A stretch of DNA of 64,000 bases from assembly GCA_022376925.1 (NCBI GenBank), contig JAIOJX010000002.1, positions 134,488,831-134,552,830 of the forward strand, in the 5' to 3' direction. The notes beneath the pieces were generated by a model that was given only the letters and a program-made list of their open reading frames with translations, made no database searches and was not told the DNA's origin. The stretch is from Tragulus kanchil. Lineage: Eukaryota > Chordata > Mammalia > Artiodactyla > Tragulidae. Within the stretch, counting starts at the first letter, position 1. Each line of letters begins with the position of its first letter. This document shows, piece after piece, positions 10,511 through 22,506 of this stretch. A program made the position numbers and the translations under genes.

Positions 10511-11335
10511 CATATAACAAAAAATTCACCATTTCACCATGCAAAATGTAAAATTCAGCCGTATTTATATTTGCAGTGTTGTGCAGTCATTACCACTATC
10601 TAAATTCCAGAACATTTCCTTCACCCCCATAGGAAATCCAAACTCATTAGCAATGATTCCCCATTTCTTCCTCCATTGGCCACTAGCAACAACTAATCTA
10701 TTTTTAGTCTCTAGATTTTCATCTGTTTGAGACATTTCACATCAATGGAATCATGCAATATGTGGTCCTTTGTGACTGGCTTCTTTTGCTTAGCTTAAAG
10801 TTTTCAAAATCCATGCATGGATCAGTATTCCTTTTTTTTTTTTTCCTCCCGCCTCTTAGTCATTATTTATTTTTCATCCATCTTTATTCATGGTGGCCTC
10901 TCTTGTTGCAGAGCACTGTCTCTGGGTGCATGCAATCCAGAGCACTGGGTCATAATTGGATGCACTAGTCCAGCCGCTCCTTGGCACGTGGGATCCTCCT
11001 GTGCCAGGGATCGAACCGATGCCCCTTGCACTGCAAGGCGGACTCTTTACCCACTGGACCATCAGGGAAGCCCAAGTATTCCTTTTTATGGCTGAAAAAT
11101 TTTCCATCCAGATCTATCACATCTTGTTGATCTGTTCAACATCTAATGGACACTTGGGTTGTTTCCACCTTTTGATTATGATGACTAATGCCACTATGAA
11201 CATTCACATACAACTTTTGTGTGACTATGTTTTCAACTCTCTTGGGTGTTTACCTATAAGTGAAATTGCTGGGCCATATGATTTACGTGCTGTGTTTAGC
11301 TTTTCCAGACCATTCCATTTAAAAAACACCAAAAG
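10511..11335 (-). mobile_element. L1 3' UTR, duplicated copy
   Basis: Second copy of 9376-10200 at a 1135-bp offset, not a separate insertion. Confidence 0.75.
10824..11087 (-). mobile_element. tRNA-Glu-type SINE, duplicated copy
   Basis: Same insertion and same target duplication as 9689-9952. Confidence 0.92.
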
Positions 11336-11684
11336 GGGCTTCCCCAGGTGGTCCAGAGGGTAAGGACACCGCCTTGCAGTGCAAGGGCCGCTGGTTCGAT
11401 CCCTGGCCTGGGAAGATCCCATATGCCGCAGAGCGACTGGACCGATGTGTCCAATGACCGAGCCGGAGCTCTGGAGCGCATGCGCCCAGAGCCGGCGCTC
11501 TGCGACGACAGACGCCACTGCGATGGGAGGCCCACAGGAGCCAAGGAAGAAAGACAGATGAAAATAGAGAAATGAAAGACCAATAGAAGTGGCCCGCCCG
11601 CTCCCCTTCCTCCCCAACCCGACCCCCGCCCAAAATAAATAAATAAATAAATCTAAAAAAACAAAAACAAGAAAAACACCAAAA
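11322..11684 (+). mobile_element. Full-length tRNA-Glu-type SINE with 13-bp target duplication
   Basis: aaaaacaccaaaa at 11322-11334 and 11672-11684. Head gggcttccccaggtggtcca, box-B-like gctggttcgatccctggcc, long body with ggagcgcatgcgcccagagc, and an aaataaataaataaa tail. Well preserved, hence fairly young. Confidence 0.93.
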
Positions 11685-12124
11685 ATAAGTTAATATAAAG
11701 AAAACTATGAATTGCCTTGCAGGTTGCGTGTGAATACAACAGATATTAGGACAGTGGGGAGGTAGCCCGTTCACCTGGGCGTGGTCCCTCCTTGCTCTGT
11801 TTCTCACCTGTCTCTCCACCCTGATGCCCTTCCACTCCCTGGAGCCTCCATGAAGCCAAACGGCTTTTCTCATTGTCCCTAAGAAGCACTCGGTGGCAGA
11901 GATGCCACCTTTTGCCCTGACCTGGGGTGTGATCCAACCCGTGCTTATTCTTCATAGAGCTAGACTTCTCAGAACTCGCCCTCTGCCTAGTCTGTAGTTT
12001 AACCCTCTGTTGCATGCGCCTTCCCTCTTATTCTTTGCTAATGGTCTTATTGATGCACCTTCTCCCTTCACTGTAAACTCTTGATACCAGCACCTGTATT
12101 TGAGTGGCCTGTTGTTTCCCTTGC
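11685..12124. other. No recognised gene or repeat
   Basis: Moderately GC-rich sequence around 11740-11950 with chance open frames; nothing recognised. Confidence 0.5.
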
Positions 12125-12440
12125 TTCAGTTCAGTTCAGTTCAGTTGAGTCGTGTCTGACTCTTTGCAACCCCATGGACTGTAGCACATCAGGCTTCCCT
12201 GTCCTTCACTATCTTCCAGAGCTCTCTCAAACTCATGCCCGTTGAGTTAGGGATGCCATCCAACCATCTCATCCTCTGTCATCCCCTTTTCCTTCTGCTT
12301 TCTGTTTTTCCCAGCATCAAGGTCTTTTCCAGTGAGTTGACTCTTCGCATCAGGCGGCCAAAGTATTGGAGCTTCAGCGTCAACATCAGTCCTTCCAGTG
12401 AATATTCAGGATTGATTTCCTTTAGGACTGATGGTTCCAC
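12125..12440 (-). mobile_element. BovB 3' end
   Basis: Starts with the cagttcagttcagttcag tail repeat, then reversed BovB 3' sequence (tgtctgactctttgcaaccc, atccaaccatctcatcctct, ccttccagtgaatattcagg). Truncated at 12440. Confidence 0.93.
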
Positions 12441-12613
12441 TTAATTAGACACTTGGTGACTTGCCCTTCATCAGAGCCTCCTCTCAGCCTGGGGTGTATT
12501 AGCCAGAGGTCATCATGTCCCAGGAGAGCGAGGTGTGTGTTAGTTAACCTTTTTTAGTTGCAAGAAAATGAAAGCAGCTTGGGTCAGCTACCTCTGGAAG
12601 AGGAATCTAGCTT

Positions 12614-12864
12614 AAGAGTGCAGGCACAGGGACTTCCCTGGCAGTCCAGTGGTTAAGAATCAGCCTTCCAATACAGGAGATGTGGGTTTGATCCCCAGTT
12701 GGGGAACTAAGATCCCATGTGCTAAGGGGCAACTAACCTGTGCACCGCAACAACTGAGCTTGGGCGCCTTAACTAGAGAGAAGCCTGTGTGCATAAGGAA
12801 GATCCTGCATGCCACAACTAAGACCCGATGCAGCCAATAAATACATATTAAGAATGCAGGAACA
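12614..12864 (+). mobile_element. tRNA-Glu-type SINE with 15-bp target duplication
   Basis: aagagtgcaggcaca (12614-12628) and aagaatgcaggaaca (12850-12864) flank head gggacttccctggcagtcca, ggtttgatccccagttggg and tail ccaataaatacatatt. Confidence 0.9.
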
Positions 12865-13100
12865 TTGCTTGGGTCCAAAAGGAAGGCCAACCAGGCTGAA
12901 GGGAGGGAAGAGAATTGGAAACTGGAAGACTTTGTGAGGCTTCCGCCTCATCTCTGCCTCTCCTCGTCTGTAGTTTAACCCTCTGTTGCATGCGCCTTCC
13001 CTCTTATTCTTTGCTAATGGTCTTATTGATGCACCTTCTCCCTTCACTGTAAACTCTTGATACCAGCACCTGTATTTGAGTGGCCTGTTGTTTCCCTTGC

Positions 13101-13416
13101 TTCAGTTCAGTTCAGTTCAGTTGAGTCGTGTCTGACTCTTTGCAACCCCATGGACTGTAGCACATCAGGCTTCCCTGTCCTTCACTATCTTCCAGAGCTC
13201 TCTCAAACTCATGCCCGTTGAGTTAGGGATGCCATCCAACCATCTCATCCTCTGTCATCCCCTTTTCCTTCTGCTTTCTGTTTTTCCCAGCATCAAGGTC
13301 TTTTCCAGTGAGTTGACTCTTCGCATCAGGCGGCCAAAGTATTGGAGCTTCAGCGTCAACATCAGTCCTTCCAGTGAATATTCAGGATTGATTTCCTTTA
13401 GGACTGATGGTTCCAC
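13101..13416 (-). mobile_element. BovB 3' end, duplicated copy
   Basis: Exact copy of 12125-12440 at a 976-bp offset. Confidence 0.93.
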
Positions 13417-13589
13417 TTAATTAGACACTTGGTGACTTGCCCTTCATCAGAGCCTCCTCTCAGCCTGGGGTGTATTAGCCAGAGGTCATCATGTCCCAGG
13501 AGAGCGAGGTGTGTGTTAGTTAACCTTTTTTAGTTGCAAGAAAATGAAAGCAGCTTGGGTCAGCTACCTCTGGAAGAGGAATCTAGCTT

Positions 13590-13840
13590 AAGAGTGCAGG
13601 CACAGGGACTTCCCTGGCAGTCCAGTGGTTAAGAATCAGCCTTCCAATACAGGAGATGTGGGTTTGATCCCCAGTTGGGGAACTAAGATCCCATGTGCTA
13701 AGGGGCAACTAACCTGTGCACCGCAACAACTGAGCTTGGGCGCCTTAACTAGAGAGAAGCCTGTGTGCATAAGGAAGATCCTGCATGCCACAACTAAGAC
13801 CCGATGCAGCCAATAAATACATATTAAGAATGCAGGAACA
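13590..13840 (+). mobile_element. tRNA-Glu-type SINE, second copy
   Basis: Copy of 12614-12864 at a 976-bp offset. A third, damaged copy lies at 14763-14982. Confidence 0.9.
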
Positions 13841-13949
13841 TTGCTTGGGTCCAAAAGGAAGGCCAACCAGGCTGAAGGGAGGGAAGAGAATTGGAAACTG
13901 GAAGACTTTGTGAGGCTTCCGTCTCTCATCTCTGCCTCTCCTCGTCTGT

Positions 13950-14762
13950 GTTCATCCTTCTTACCTCCAGCTTTCCTTGTCTCTGCACGTTAGACAGAGC
14001 AGGACGCCCTCTGGAATCTCAGCCTCCATTCTAAAGTCCCCAGAAGAATCTGATTGGCCCATCTTAGATCTAGTGGCTGGGAAACTGGGGCAGGTGTTAT
14101 CTCGCAGCAGGACTGTGGAGTACTCTAAGTGGGGCCCCTGAGGCTGAGCCCTCAGTGGTGTTCATTCTTGGGTGAAGGAACAGCTCCAGAGCTGTGAGTC
14201 TCCCAGCTGCTCCTTCTCCAGGCTCTAGGGAAATCACGGGAGCGTGGGAGAAGAGCGAGATGTGACAAAAACAGTTAACATCAGACTTGCTAACCTCGAA
14301 AGCTCTGGACAGAGATATCTTAGGGGAAGGAGGGGAAGCATGGAGCTGCTGGTCGGCTCCCATTTCTGGGGAAGGAAGCGCTTCTGATTTCTCTGGCTCT
14401 GTTGGGGGAGGTTTGGAGCATCTCTTGGAGACTCCAGGCTCCTTGTCATTTTTCTCAGAAATGCCTGCACAGGTAATTTTTGACTCTGTCCATCAGGAAT
14501 GAGAAGGAAGCTTTGTTCCCTGCGGCTGGGGGCTGTAGCCACTCTTCTGGGTTTCCTTAGCCCAAGTTGCACCTTGTTGTGCCACCCGCCTGAGGGCAGT
14601 GGTTGGGCCACTCTTCATTCCTGTCGAAGGGCTGAGAATGCTTCCCAGCTTGTGCAAATATAACCAAGCCTTTAAGCCTCAGTTACTTAATCTGTACAAT
14701 GGGACACATGCAGCCCATTCACTTGCTCATTGTGGTCCCAATCTCATTAGCTACCCAGAAGA
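13950..14762. other. No recognised gene; weak MIR-like patch
   Basis: A weak MIR-like patch lies at about 14665-14705 (cctcagttacttaatctgta). Open frames of up to 125 codons on the minus strand are proline/serine/arginine-rich chance frames. Recurs at 15092-15905. Confidence 0.5.
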
Positions 14763-14982
14763 TTCCCTGGCAGTCCAAGTCAGCCTTCCAATACAGGAGA
14801 TGGGTTTGATCCCCAGTTGGGGAACTAAGATCCCATGTGCTAAGGGGCAACTAACCTGTGCACCGCAACAACTGAGCTTGGGCGCCTTAACTAGAGAGAA
14901 GCCTGTGTGCATAAGGAAGATCCTGCATGCCACAACTAAGACCCGATGCAGCCAATAAATACATATTAAGAATGCAGGAACA
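14763..14982 (+). mobile_element. tRNA-Glu-type SINE, third copy with damaged head
   Basis: Same element as 12614-12864 and 13590-13840, missing part of the tRNA-like head at the duplication junction. Confidence 0.88.
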
Positions 14983-15954
14983 TTGCTTGGGTCCAAAAGG
15001 AAGGCCAACCAGGCTGAAGGGAGGGAAGAGAATTGGAAACTGGAAGACTTTGTGAGGCTTCCGTCTCTCATCTCTGCCTCTCCTCGTCTGTGTTCATCCT
15101 TCTTACCTCCAGCTTTCCTTGTCTCTGCACGTTAGACAGAGCAGGACGCCCTCTGGAATCTCAGCCTCCATTCTAAAGTCCCCAGAAGAATCTGATTGGC
15201 CCATCTTAGATCTAGTGGCTGGGAAACTGGGGCAGGTGTTATCTCGCAGCAGGACTGTGGAGTACTCTAAGTGGGGCCCCTGAGGCTGAGCCCTCAGTGG
15301 TGTTCATTCTTGGGTGAAGGAACAGCTCCAGAGCTGTGAGTCTCCCAGCTGCTCCTTCTCCAGGCTCTAGGGAAATCACGGGAGCGTGGGAGAAGAGCGA
15401 GATGTGACAAAAACAGTTAACATCAGACTTGCTAACCTCGAAAGCTCTGGACAGAGATATCTTAGGGGAAGGAGGGGAAGCATGGAGCTGCTGGTCGGCT
15501 CCCATTTCTGGGGAAGGAAGCGCTTCTGATTTCTCTGGCTCTGTTGGGGGAGGTTTGGAGCATCTCTTGGAGACTCCAGGCTCCTTGTCATTTTTCTCAG
15601 AAATGCCTGCACAGGTAATTTTTGACTCTGTCCATCAGGAATGAGAAGGAAGCTTTGTTCCCTGCGGCTGGGGGCTGTAGCCACTCTTCTGGGTTTCCTT
15701 AGCCCAAGTTGCACCTTGTTGTGCCACCCGCCTGAGGGCAGTGGTTGGGCCACTCTTCATTCCTGTCGAAGGGCTGAGAATGCTTCCCAGCTTGTGCAAA
15801 TATAACCAAGCCTTTAAGCCTCAGTTACTTAATCTGTACAATGGGACACATGCAGCCCATCATTGACATTTGCTGACTTGCTCATTGTGGTCCCAATCTC
15901 ATTAGCTACCCAGAAGATCCTTGGCAAGATTTGGAAGAGGCACAGAAGGGTGTT

Positions 15955-16150
15955 GTGACCTAGCTTATGGACTCGGGAGTGAGACTTGCTTCCAAGTCTG
16001 GACACTGCCATATAGCTGGGTATCCTTGGGTAGATCCTTTAACTTTTCTATGCTTCAATTTCTTTACCCATAAATGGAGGTGGGGATAGTGCCTGCCTCA
16101 CAGGGTAGGCACTGTGGGAGGTTTAAATGAGTTAAGACATGGACAGCCCT
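15955..16150 (+). mobile_element. MIR SINE
   Basis: Order typical of MIR: gagtgagacttgcttccaag, agctgggtatccttgggtag, ttcaatttctttacccataa, gtgcctgcctcacaggg, aaatgagttaagacatgg. Confidence 0.8.
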
Positions 16151-16545
16151 TGGGACAGTGAGCCTCAACACCTGCTGGCCACAGCTCTTCTGCCTGGCTG
16201 GTTTCACTCGTTCAGGTAATGCCTGGCCTCCAGGAGGAGGGGGGGGAGCCTGCCTGAGATACCCTCTTTGTGGTCTGGTCCAGCTGTGAAGGGATGCCCA
16301 CCAGGCCTACCTTTTCCTTGGAAACCATTGAGCAGGAAAGGTTGGGGCCAGGCAAGCCAGATGTCTAGGGTCCTGGATGCTTCCTTTTCCTCAGTCCTTG
16401 TTTACCTTAAACGAAACTGATGAGAGCAGTGAAGCCCCTTTGGGTGGCCCTGCTCTGACCGTCTTGAGTGTTTGCTTTGCCTTAGGAAACAGCAGGTGCA
16501 GGTTGGCAGTCTCTTTCCCCACCTCTGGCCTGTTAGCCCTGATCT
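16151..16545. other. No recognised feature
   Basis: Contains a G run at 16239-16247; nothing else recognised. Confidence 0.5.
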
Positions 16546-18765
16546 CTGGGGACTCCTTAGACTAATGCAGTTTTAATGAATACACATTACTGTTTACATG
16601 GCTGAAATGAGAGCCTGGCTGCTTATTTTATGCTCAGGTTTACAGCTCTGCCATTAAAAATCCTGTTACCCTCACTCTGCGTCTGGCCAAGGGGCTGCTT
16701 CCTGGTGGCCTTTCTAACCATCCCTCCAAATACATTCTCCAATGTGAGGTCCTGCCGTGTCAGAACCCCTGCCTTGCTTAGGAAGGAGTCCTTGCCTTTG
16801 CCTAGGACAAAAGTGTAAATAAAGACTGCTTCATTTTTAAACATTTGGAAGTATTAAAAAACTTCCCAATTAGAAAATGAAGAGATACCAAGAGGAGAAA
16901 ATAAAAATCATCTGCGATTCCACTACTTAGATAAAAACCGGTTGTTCACATTTTGGTTTATGCCTTTGCAGATTTTAATCAACATTGATAACCTTTTAAA
17001 ATGAAAAATAGAAACCAAAATCAAAACAGATTATTCTGAAATCTGGTTTGCGTTCCCTGCATGTAATATGAATGTCTTTGCAAGACAAGAAATACAGATC
17101 AGTGGCATCTTTTATCAGGTATCACTGGCTCCTCTAATATGGCTGTATTCGAATCTCTTTTCGAGAAAGTTTAAATTAAATCAAACTTCAAATAGTAATG
17201 TACACTCTTGGGTTAAAAGTTGAAAAGATACAACAGGGCTTACACTGAAAAGTGTCTCTCCTAACCTGAGTCCTTGGCCACTTAGTGCCTCTCTCTCCAG
17301 CAACCAGTATTACCTGTCTCTTGTGTGTACTTTTGGAAGTAGCCCAGAATATACATGCAAATCGTATACATTTATTCCCCCCCCCCCCAAAACACACACA
17401 TTCAAATGTTCGCTTAACTTACTTTTAAACTTAATCTACCTTGGAGTTTGTTCCATGTTGGTACGTAAAGAATGTCCTTATTCTATTTTATGACTGCATC
17501 GTCGTCCATGGAGCGGATGTCCCTGGTGAGGTTTTCAAATTGTCCTGTATTGACTCAGAAAAAACCTTTCCTTTGATTTTGCCCAAGCTGCTTGTCCAGA
17601 TGGCCAGCCCAAGGCAGCTAAAGGAAGGATACCCGTTCAGGAAACAAGGTATGGCATCCTTTACCCTGCCTGGGGACTCCTTAGACTAATGCAGTTTTAA
17701 TGAATACACATTACTGTTTACATGGCTGAAATGAGAGCCTGGCTGCTTATTTTATGCTCAGGTTTACAGCTCTGCCATTAAAAATCCTGTTACCCTCACT
17801 CTGCGTCTGGCCAAGGGGCTGCTTCCTGGTGGCCTTTCTAACCATCCCTCCAAATACATTCTCCAATGTGAGGTCCTGCCGTGTCAGAACCCCTGCCTTG
17901 CTTAGGAAGGAGTCCTTGCCTTTGCCTAGGACAAAAGTGTAAATAAAGACTGCTTCATTTTTAAACATTTGGAAGTATTAAAAAACTTCCCAATTAGAAA
18001 ATGAAGAGATACCAAGAGGAGAAAATAAAAATCATCTGCGATTCCACTACTTAGATAAAAACCGGTTGTTCACATTTTGGTTTATGCCTTTGCAGATTTT
18101 AATCAACATTGATAACCTTTTAAAATGAAAAATAGAAACCAAAATCAAAACAGATTATTCTGAAATCTGGTTTGCGTTCCCTGCATGTAATATGAATGTC
18201 TTTGCAAGACAAGAAATACAGATCAGTGGCATCTTTTATCAGGTATCACTGGCTCCTCTAATATGGCTGTATTCGAATCTCTTTTCGAGAAAGTTTAAAT
18301 TAAATCAAACTTCAAATAGTAATGTACACTCTTGGGTTAAAAGTTGAAAAGATACAACAGGGCTTACACTGAAAAGTGTCTCTCCTAACCTGAGTCCTTG
18401 GCCACTTAGTGCCTCTCTCTCCAGCAACCAGTATTACCTGTCTCTTGTGTGTACTTTTGGAAGTAGCCCAGAATATACATGCAAATCGTATACATTTATT
18501 CCCCCCCCCCCCAAAACACACACATTCAAATGTTCGCTTACCTTACTTTTTAAACTTAATCTACCTTGGAGTTTGTTCCATGTTGGTACGTAAAGAATGT
18601 CCTTATTCTATTTTATGACTGCATCGTCGTCCATGGAGCGGATGTCCCTGGTGAGGTTTTCAAATTGTCCTGTATTGACTCAGAAAAAACCTTTCCTTTG
18701 ATTTTGCCCAAGCTGCTTGTCCAGATGGCCAGCCCAAGGCAGCTAAAGGAAGGATACCCGTTCAG
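16546..18765. repeat. Tandem direct duplication, unit 1124 bp
   Basis: 16546-17640 is repeated at 17670-18765. The 29-base filler (17641-17669) ends in a damaged version of the sequence preceding the first copy (ttaccctgcctgggg versus ttagccctgatctctgggg). Confidence 0.95.
16566..17640. other. LINE-like old sequence, family not assigned; poly-C/CA tract
   Basis: aaaatcatctgcgattccac with gttcacattttggtttatgc, and ccagcaaccagtattacctg with gtgtgtacttttggaagtag, resemble old LINE 3' regions, but I cannot name the family. A C run followed by acacacaca lies at 17377-17400 and recurs at about 18501 and 19608. Confidence 0.35.
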
Positions 18766-20628
18766 AGATGAGGAGGGCCCGCAGGTCCAGATTATGAATG
18801 GGATTGGCCTGGATGGATCTGAGTGACAAAGACAAAAAGCAGAGCTGGTTGAACCACATGCCAGGTGGCGGTCACTGGCAAAAGGCCATTTGTGTCTTAT
18901 CTGCCGTTCTCCAGATGGACCACATTTAAAACAGAGTCTCTGACCTTCATTTATACTTGTTTGAGAAAAGGTTTCAGCAGAGGCCCAGAGAGAGGATCAG
19001 ATGTTTCTTACACTTTCTGGCAAGAGGTTGAGGGGTATCAGAAGGTAAGTGAGCTCATAAAGCTGATTCAAAGTGAGAAAGGATTGCGGGTCTGCTTTAG
19101 AAACATCCACTTGCCTCCCAGTTCAAGGCATATGATGGACTAATCCAAGCATTTCATGTTGGACTTCTTTGTCTTTCCTGATGATCTTAAGTTTACTAGC
19201 CCAGAATGTTTTGAATAGGTTGAGGAAACAGTTAGTGAGTAGCCAAATTATGTTAGTCAAATTAAGTTAGTATGATCAGAAGAAAACACGGAGGTCTTAC
19301 TGAATGGGGTTTGTCAGCAAAGACCACGAAAATCTCTTAGAGACAGTGAGGATCATTTTATAAACAAGTGAATCTTGTAACTCTCTAAACAGGAGGGGCG
19401 ATTTGACTTGGGAATGGGGCATTCCTCACACTTGGAGGGTTGGGAGGGAGCCCCCAGTGATAGAAAGGAAACTGCGATGGTGATGATGAGAAGCTGAGAG
19501 GGTTTCTGAAACCTGAAAATAAACTCGAATTCTAAACAGGAGGGGCCGATTTGTGTGTACTTTTGGAAGTAGCCCAGAATATACATGCAAATCGTATACA
19601 TTTATTCCCCCCCCCCCCAAAACACACACATTCAAATGTTCGCTTACCTTACTTTTTAAACTTAATCTACCTTGGAGTTTGTTCCATGTTGGTACGTAAA
19701 GAATGTCCTTATTCTATTTTATGACTGCATCGTCGTCCATGGAGCGGATGTCCCTGGTGAGGTTTTCAAATTGTCCTGTATTGACTCAGAAAAAACCTTT
19801 CCTTTGATTTTGCCCAAGCTGCTTGTCCAGATGGCCAGCCCAAGGCAGCTAAAGGAAGGATACCCGTTCAGAGATGAGGAGGGCCCGCAGGTCCAGATTA
19901 TGAATGGGATTGGCCTGGATGGATCTGAGTGACAAAGACAAAAAGCAGAGCTGGTTGAACCACATGCCAGGTGGCGGTCACTGGCAAAAGGCCATTTGTG
20001 TCTTATCTGCCGTTCTCCAGATGGACCACATTTAAAACAGAGTCTCTGACCTTCATTTATACTTGTTTGAGAAAAGGTTTCAGCAGAGGCCCAGAGAGAG
20101 GATCAGATGTTTCTTACACTTTCTGGCAAGAGGTTGAGGGGTATCAGAAGGTAAGTGAGCTCATAAAGCTGATTCAAAGTGAGAAAGGATTGCGGGTCTG
20201 CTTTAGAAACATCCACTTGCCTCCCAGTTCAAGGCATATGATGGACTAATCCAAGCATTTCATGTTGGACTTCTTTGTCTTTCCTGATGATCTTAAGTTT
20301 ACTAGCCCAGAATGTTTTGAATAGGTTGAGGAAACAGTTAGTGAGTAGCCAAATTATGTTAGTCAAATTAAGTTAGTATGATCAGAAGAAAACACGGAGG
20401 TCTTACTGAATGGGGTTTGTCAGCAAAGACCACGAAAATCTCTTAGAGACAGTGAGGATCATTTTATAAACAAGTGAATCTTGTAACTCTCTAAACAGGA
20501 GGGGCGATTTGACTTGGGAATGGGGCATTCCTCACACTTGGAGGGTTGGGAGGGAGCCCCCAGTGATAGAAAGGAAACTGCGATGGTGATGATGAGAAGC
20601 TGAGAGGGTTTCTGAAACCTGAAAATAA
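18445..20628. repeat. Tandem direct duplication, unit 1106 bp
   Basis: 18445-19522 is repeated at 19551-20628. The 28-base filler (19523-19550) echoes 19383-19403 (ctaaacaggaggggcgattt). It starts inside the preceding duplication, so the 17321-17640 sequence occurs three times. Confidence 0.95.
18766..19522. other. No recognised gene or repeat
   Basis: Unrecognised sequence, repeated at 19872-20628. A 92-codon frame at 18865-19143 is identical in both copies but has no recognisable domain and no support as an exon. Confidence 0.45.
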
Positions 20629-21870
20629 TGATCTGTCTTGGATGAATTAGGCTAGATCCACCAGGAGAGATTGGTGTTCCCCCTGAATTTCAGTCAAGTC
20701 CTCATGAGCAAGTTTTCATTGCTGAGTGGAATCAAGTCAAGAATGAAGACTCATTCTTTATTATGTAACCTATTTTGTGAGGGTTGGGATGCAACAAATA
20801 TCCAAGAAAACTTAACCATCAAACAGTTAAACATTAATTTCTTATATAGCTATTGGATTGCATAGGACTCAAAACTATAATTGCAGAGAGGCTATAAATG
20901 AAGAAAAGTAGAGTGCTATGTAAAAGACTTAGGATATTAGCCAGTGCTGTGCTTTGATAAAATGTTTATAGCCTTAACTTTTTTTATGGTTAAAGATCTG
21001 TGTGATGCTGTGCTTTGAACATAATTTGACTGCTCACTAATTCTAGTGCACCTGTCACTGTTTGAAAGGTTGCTGGTATACCTCTTTAGGAATCTCATGT
21101 AGACCCGGTTTTCTTTCCTAAACCTTCTAAGTGAATATTTCAAAGGTGAAACATTTCATTTTGTTGCTTAAATTTACATATTTTGAGAGAGTCATGTAAC
21201 TATATTATTCATTGAATATATTTCTAAGCCCCTCACTTACTAGTTTTTCTTAGGAACAAAAACAACATATTAGCATTGTGGTAATAAGAAAATAGGGCCA
21301 AGCAAAAAGAAAAAAAGGGCAGGTAAGAATTTAGATAAGCCAGAACTTGGGTAGCACATAAGTGATATCGTTAAGGACTCGGGTTCCTTTGTTCTTCCTA
21401 CTCCATGAGCCTTTGCAGGTAGTTTTCTGTCTCATGGTCACAGAATGGCTGCATAACCTCCTAGCATGTAGTCTACATTCCAGGCATGTAGAAGATGGAA
21501 TGGCCGAAAGACTTTTCCTTTTGGTGTTTTTCACTGGAGAAGGGATAATGATACTTCTCCCAGGGAATCCATCTCTGTCTTTATTGGCCAAGATTGAAGG
21601 GCAATCAGGAGGTTAGAATATTTTTATCTGGGAACATTGAACCATATCAGGGTTCTGTTAGGAAAAAGGAAAGAGGATGAACATTGGCTATGCACCTAGT
21701 GGATCTGACAAAGAAGGACCCCTTCCTCCTGCCCTTACTCTTCATCCGTGTGACAAATTTGTTTCCTTCATAGTGTTTTCTAGATGTGTTGGTTTTAATA
21801 ATTATTAAAATACTTTTGCCAGACAAAAATAACTAATTTTTTGCTTATTTTCTCTATTGGACAGAGATCA
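20629..21870. other. No recognised gene or repeat
   Basis: AT-rich sequence without a recognised element; the part from 21404 on belongs to the next duplication. Confidence 0.5.
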
Positions 21871-22180
21871 TTTCTGAATTTGTTTTTAAATTTGCTTTTT
21901 TAAAAAATTTTGGCCTCTTTTATTGTTTTTTGTTTATTTATGTTCACCCATCTTTATTCTTAAGCCTGCATGGGCCTCCCATTGCAGTGGCCTCTCTCGT
22001 TGCAGAGCACTGTCTTTGGGTGCATGTGCTCCAGAGCACTGGCTCGGCATTGGACACGCCTGTCCAGCCGCTCTGTGGCACGTGGGATCTTCCCTGGCCA
22101 GGGGTCGAGCCGTTACCCCTTGCACTGCAAGGCAGACTCATTACCCACTGGACCACCAGGGAAGCCCCTTCTCTGAATTT
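21871..22180 (-). mobile_element. tRNA-Glu-type SINE with approximate target duplication
   Basis: tttctgaattt (21871-21881) and ttctctgaattt (22169-22180) flank a reversed SINE: ggcctctcgttgcagagcac-type body, ending ggaccaccagggaagcccc. Confidence 0.9.
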
Positions 22181-22506
22181 TAATTGGAGATAATAAATAA
22201 ATATATTTTTGACTGAACGAATGCTTTAAGGGGCAGAGGGAGCTTCCTGTTCCTGGTTCTTGGCAGAGGTAGTCTCTATGTGTCCAGTCTTGACTGTTGA
22301 GATGGGTTTTGCAAGAGTTTGGGCATTTCTCTTTTCATCATTTTCAGTCTTTGACTAAAGCAGAAGGGAAACTTCCGACCTCTGAGAACTGGCTTTGTCA
22401 GCATAGATACCCAGAAGTGCCCAGGGAAAGGGGGAGCAGGGCTGGAGGGGAACAGCCTGTCTTAGTGCTTTCCTGCATCAGTCGACTTTAAGCCGTCTGC
22501 ACCCCT
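22181..22506. other. No recognised feature
   Basis: Unrecognised sequence, repeated at 23271-23596. Confidence 0.5.

Larger units (their letters stand above)
9110..11373. repeat. Tandem direct duplication, unit 1135 bp
   Basis: 9110-10238 is repeated at 10245-11373 with six extra bases (10239-10244) between. It begins inside the second copy of the 7207-9375 duplication, so 8009-8274, 9110-9375 and 10245-10510 are three copies of one sequence. The first copy stops 38 bases into a SINE that is complete only at 11335. Confidence 0.96.
11991..13949. repeat. Tandem direct duplication, unit 976 bp
   Basis: 11991-12966 is repeated at 12967-13949, the shortest unit in the window. The only visible differences are near the end of the first copy (ttccgcctcatc versus ttccgtctctcatc). 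Confidence 0.95.
13610..15918. repeat. Tandem direct duplication, unit 1142 bp inside, 1153 at the edge
   Basis: 13610-14762 is repeated at 14763-15918. The start of the second copy lacks about 9 bases of the SINE head plus 2 more, and the end of the first copy lacks about 13 bases present at 15861-15877. The interior is nearly identical. Overlaps the preceding duplication, making three copies of the SINE. Confidence 0.96.

Noticed and set aside
18865..19143. 92-codon frame conserved in both copies (also 19971-20249)
   Set aside because: Identity between copies reflects the duplication itself, not selection; no domain is recognised.
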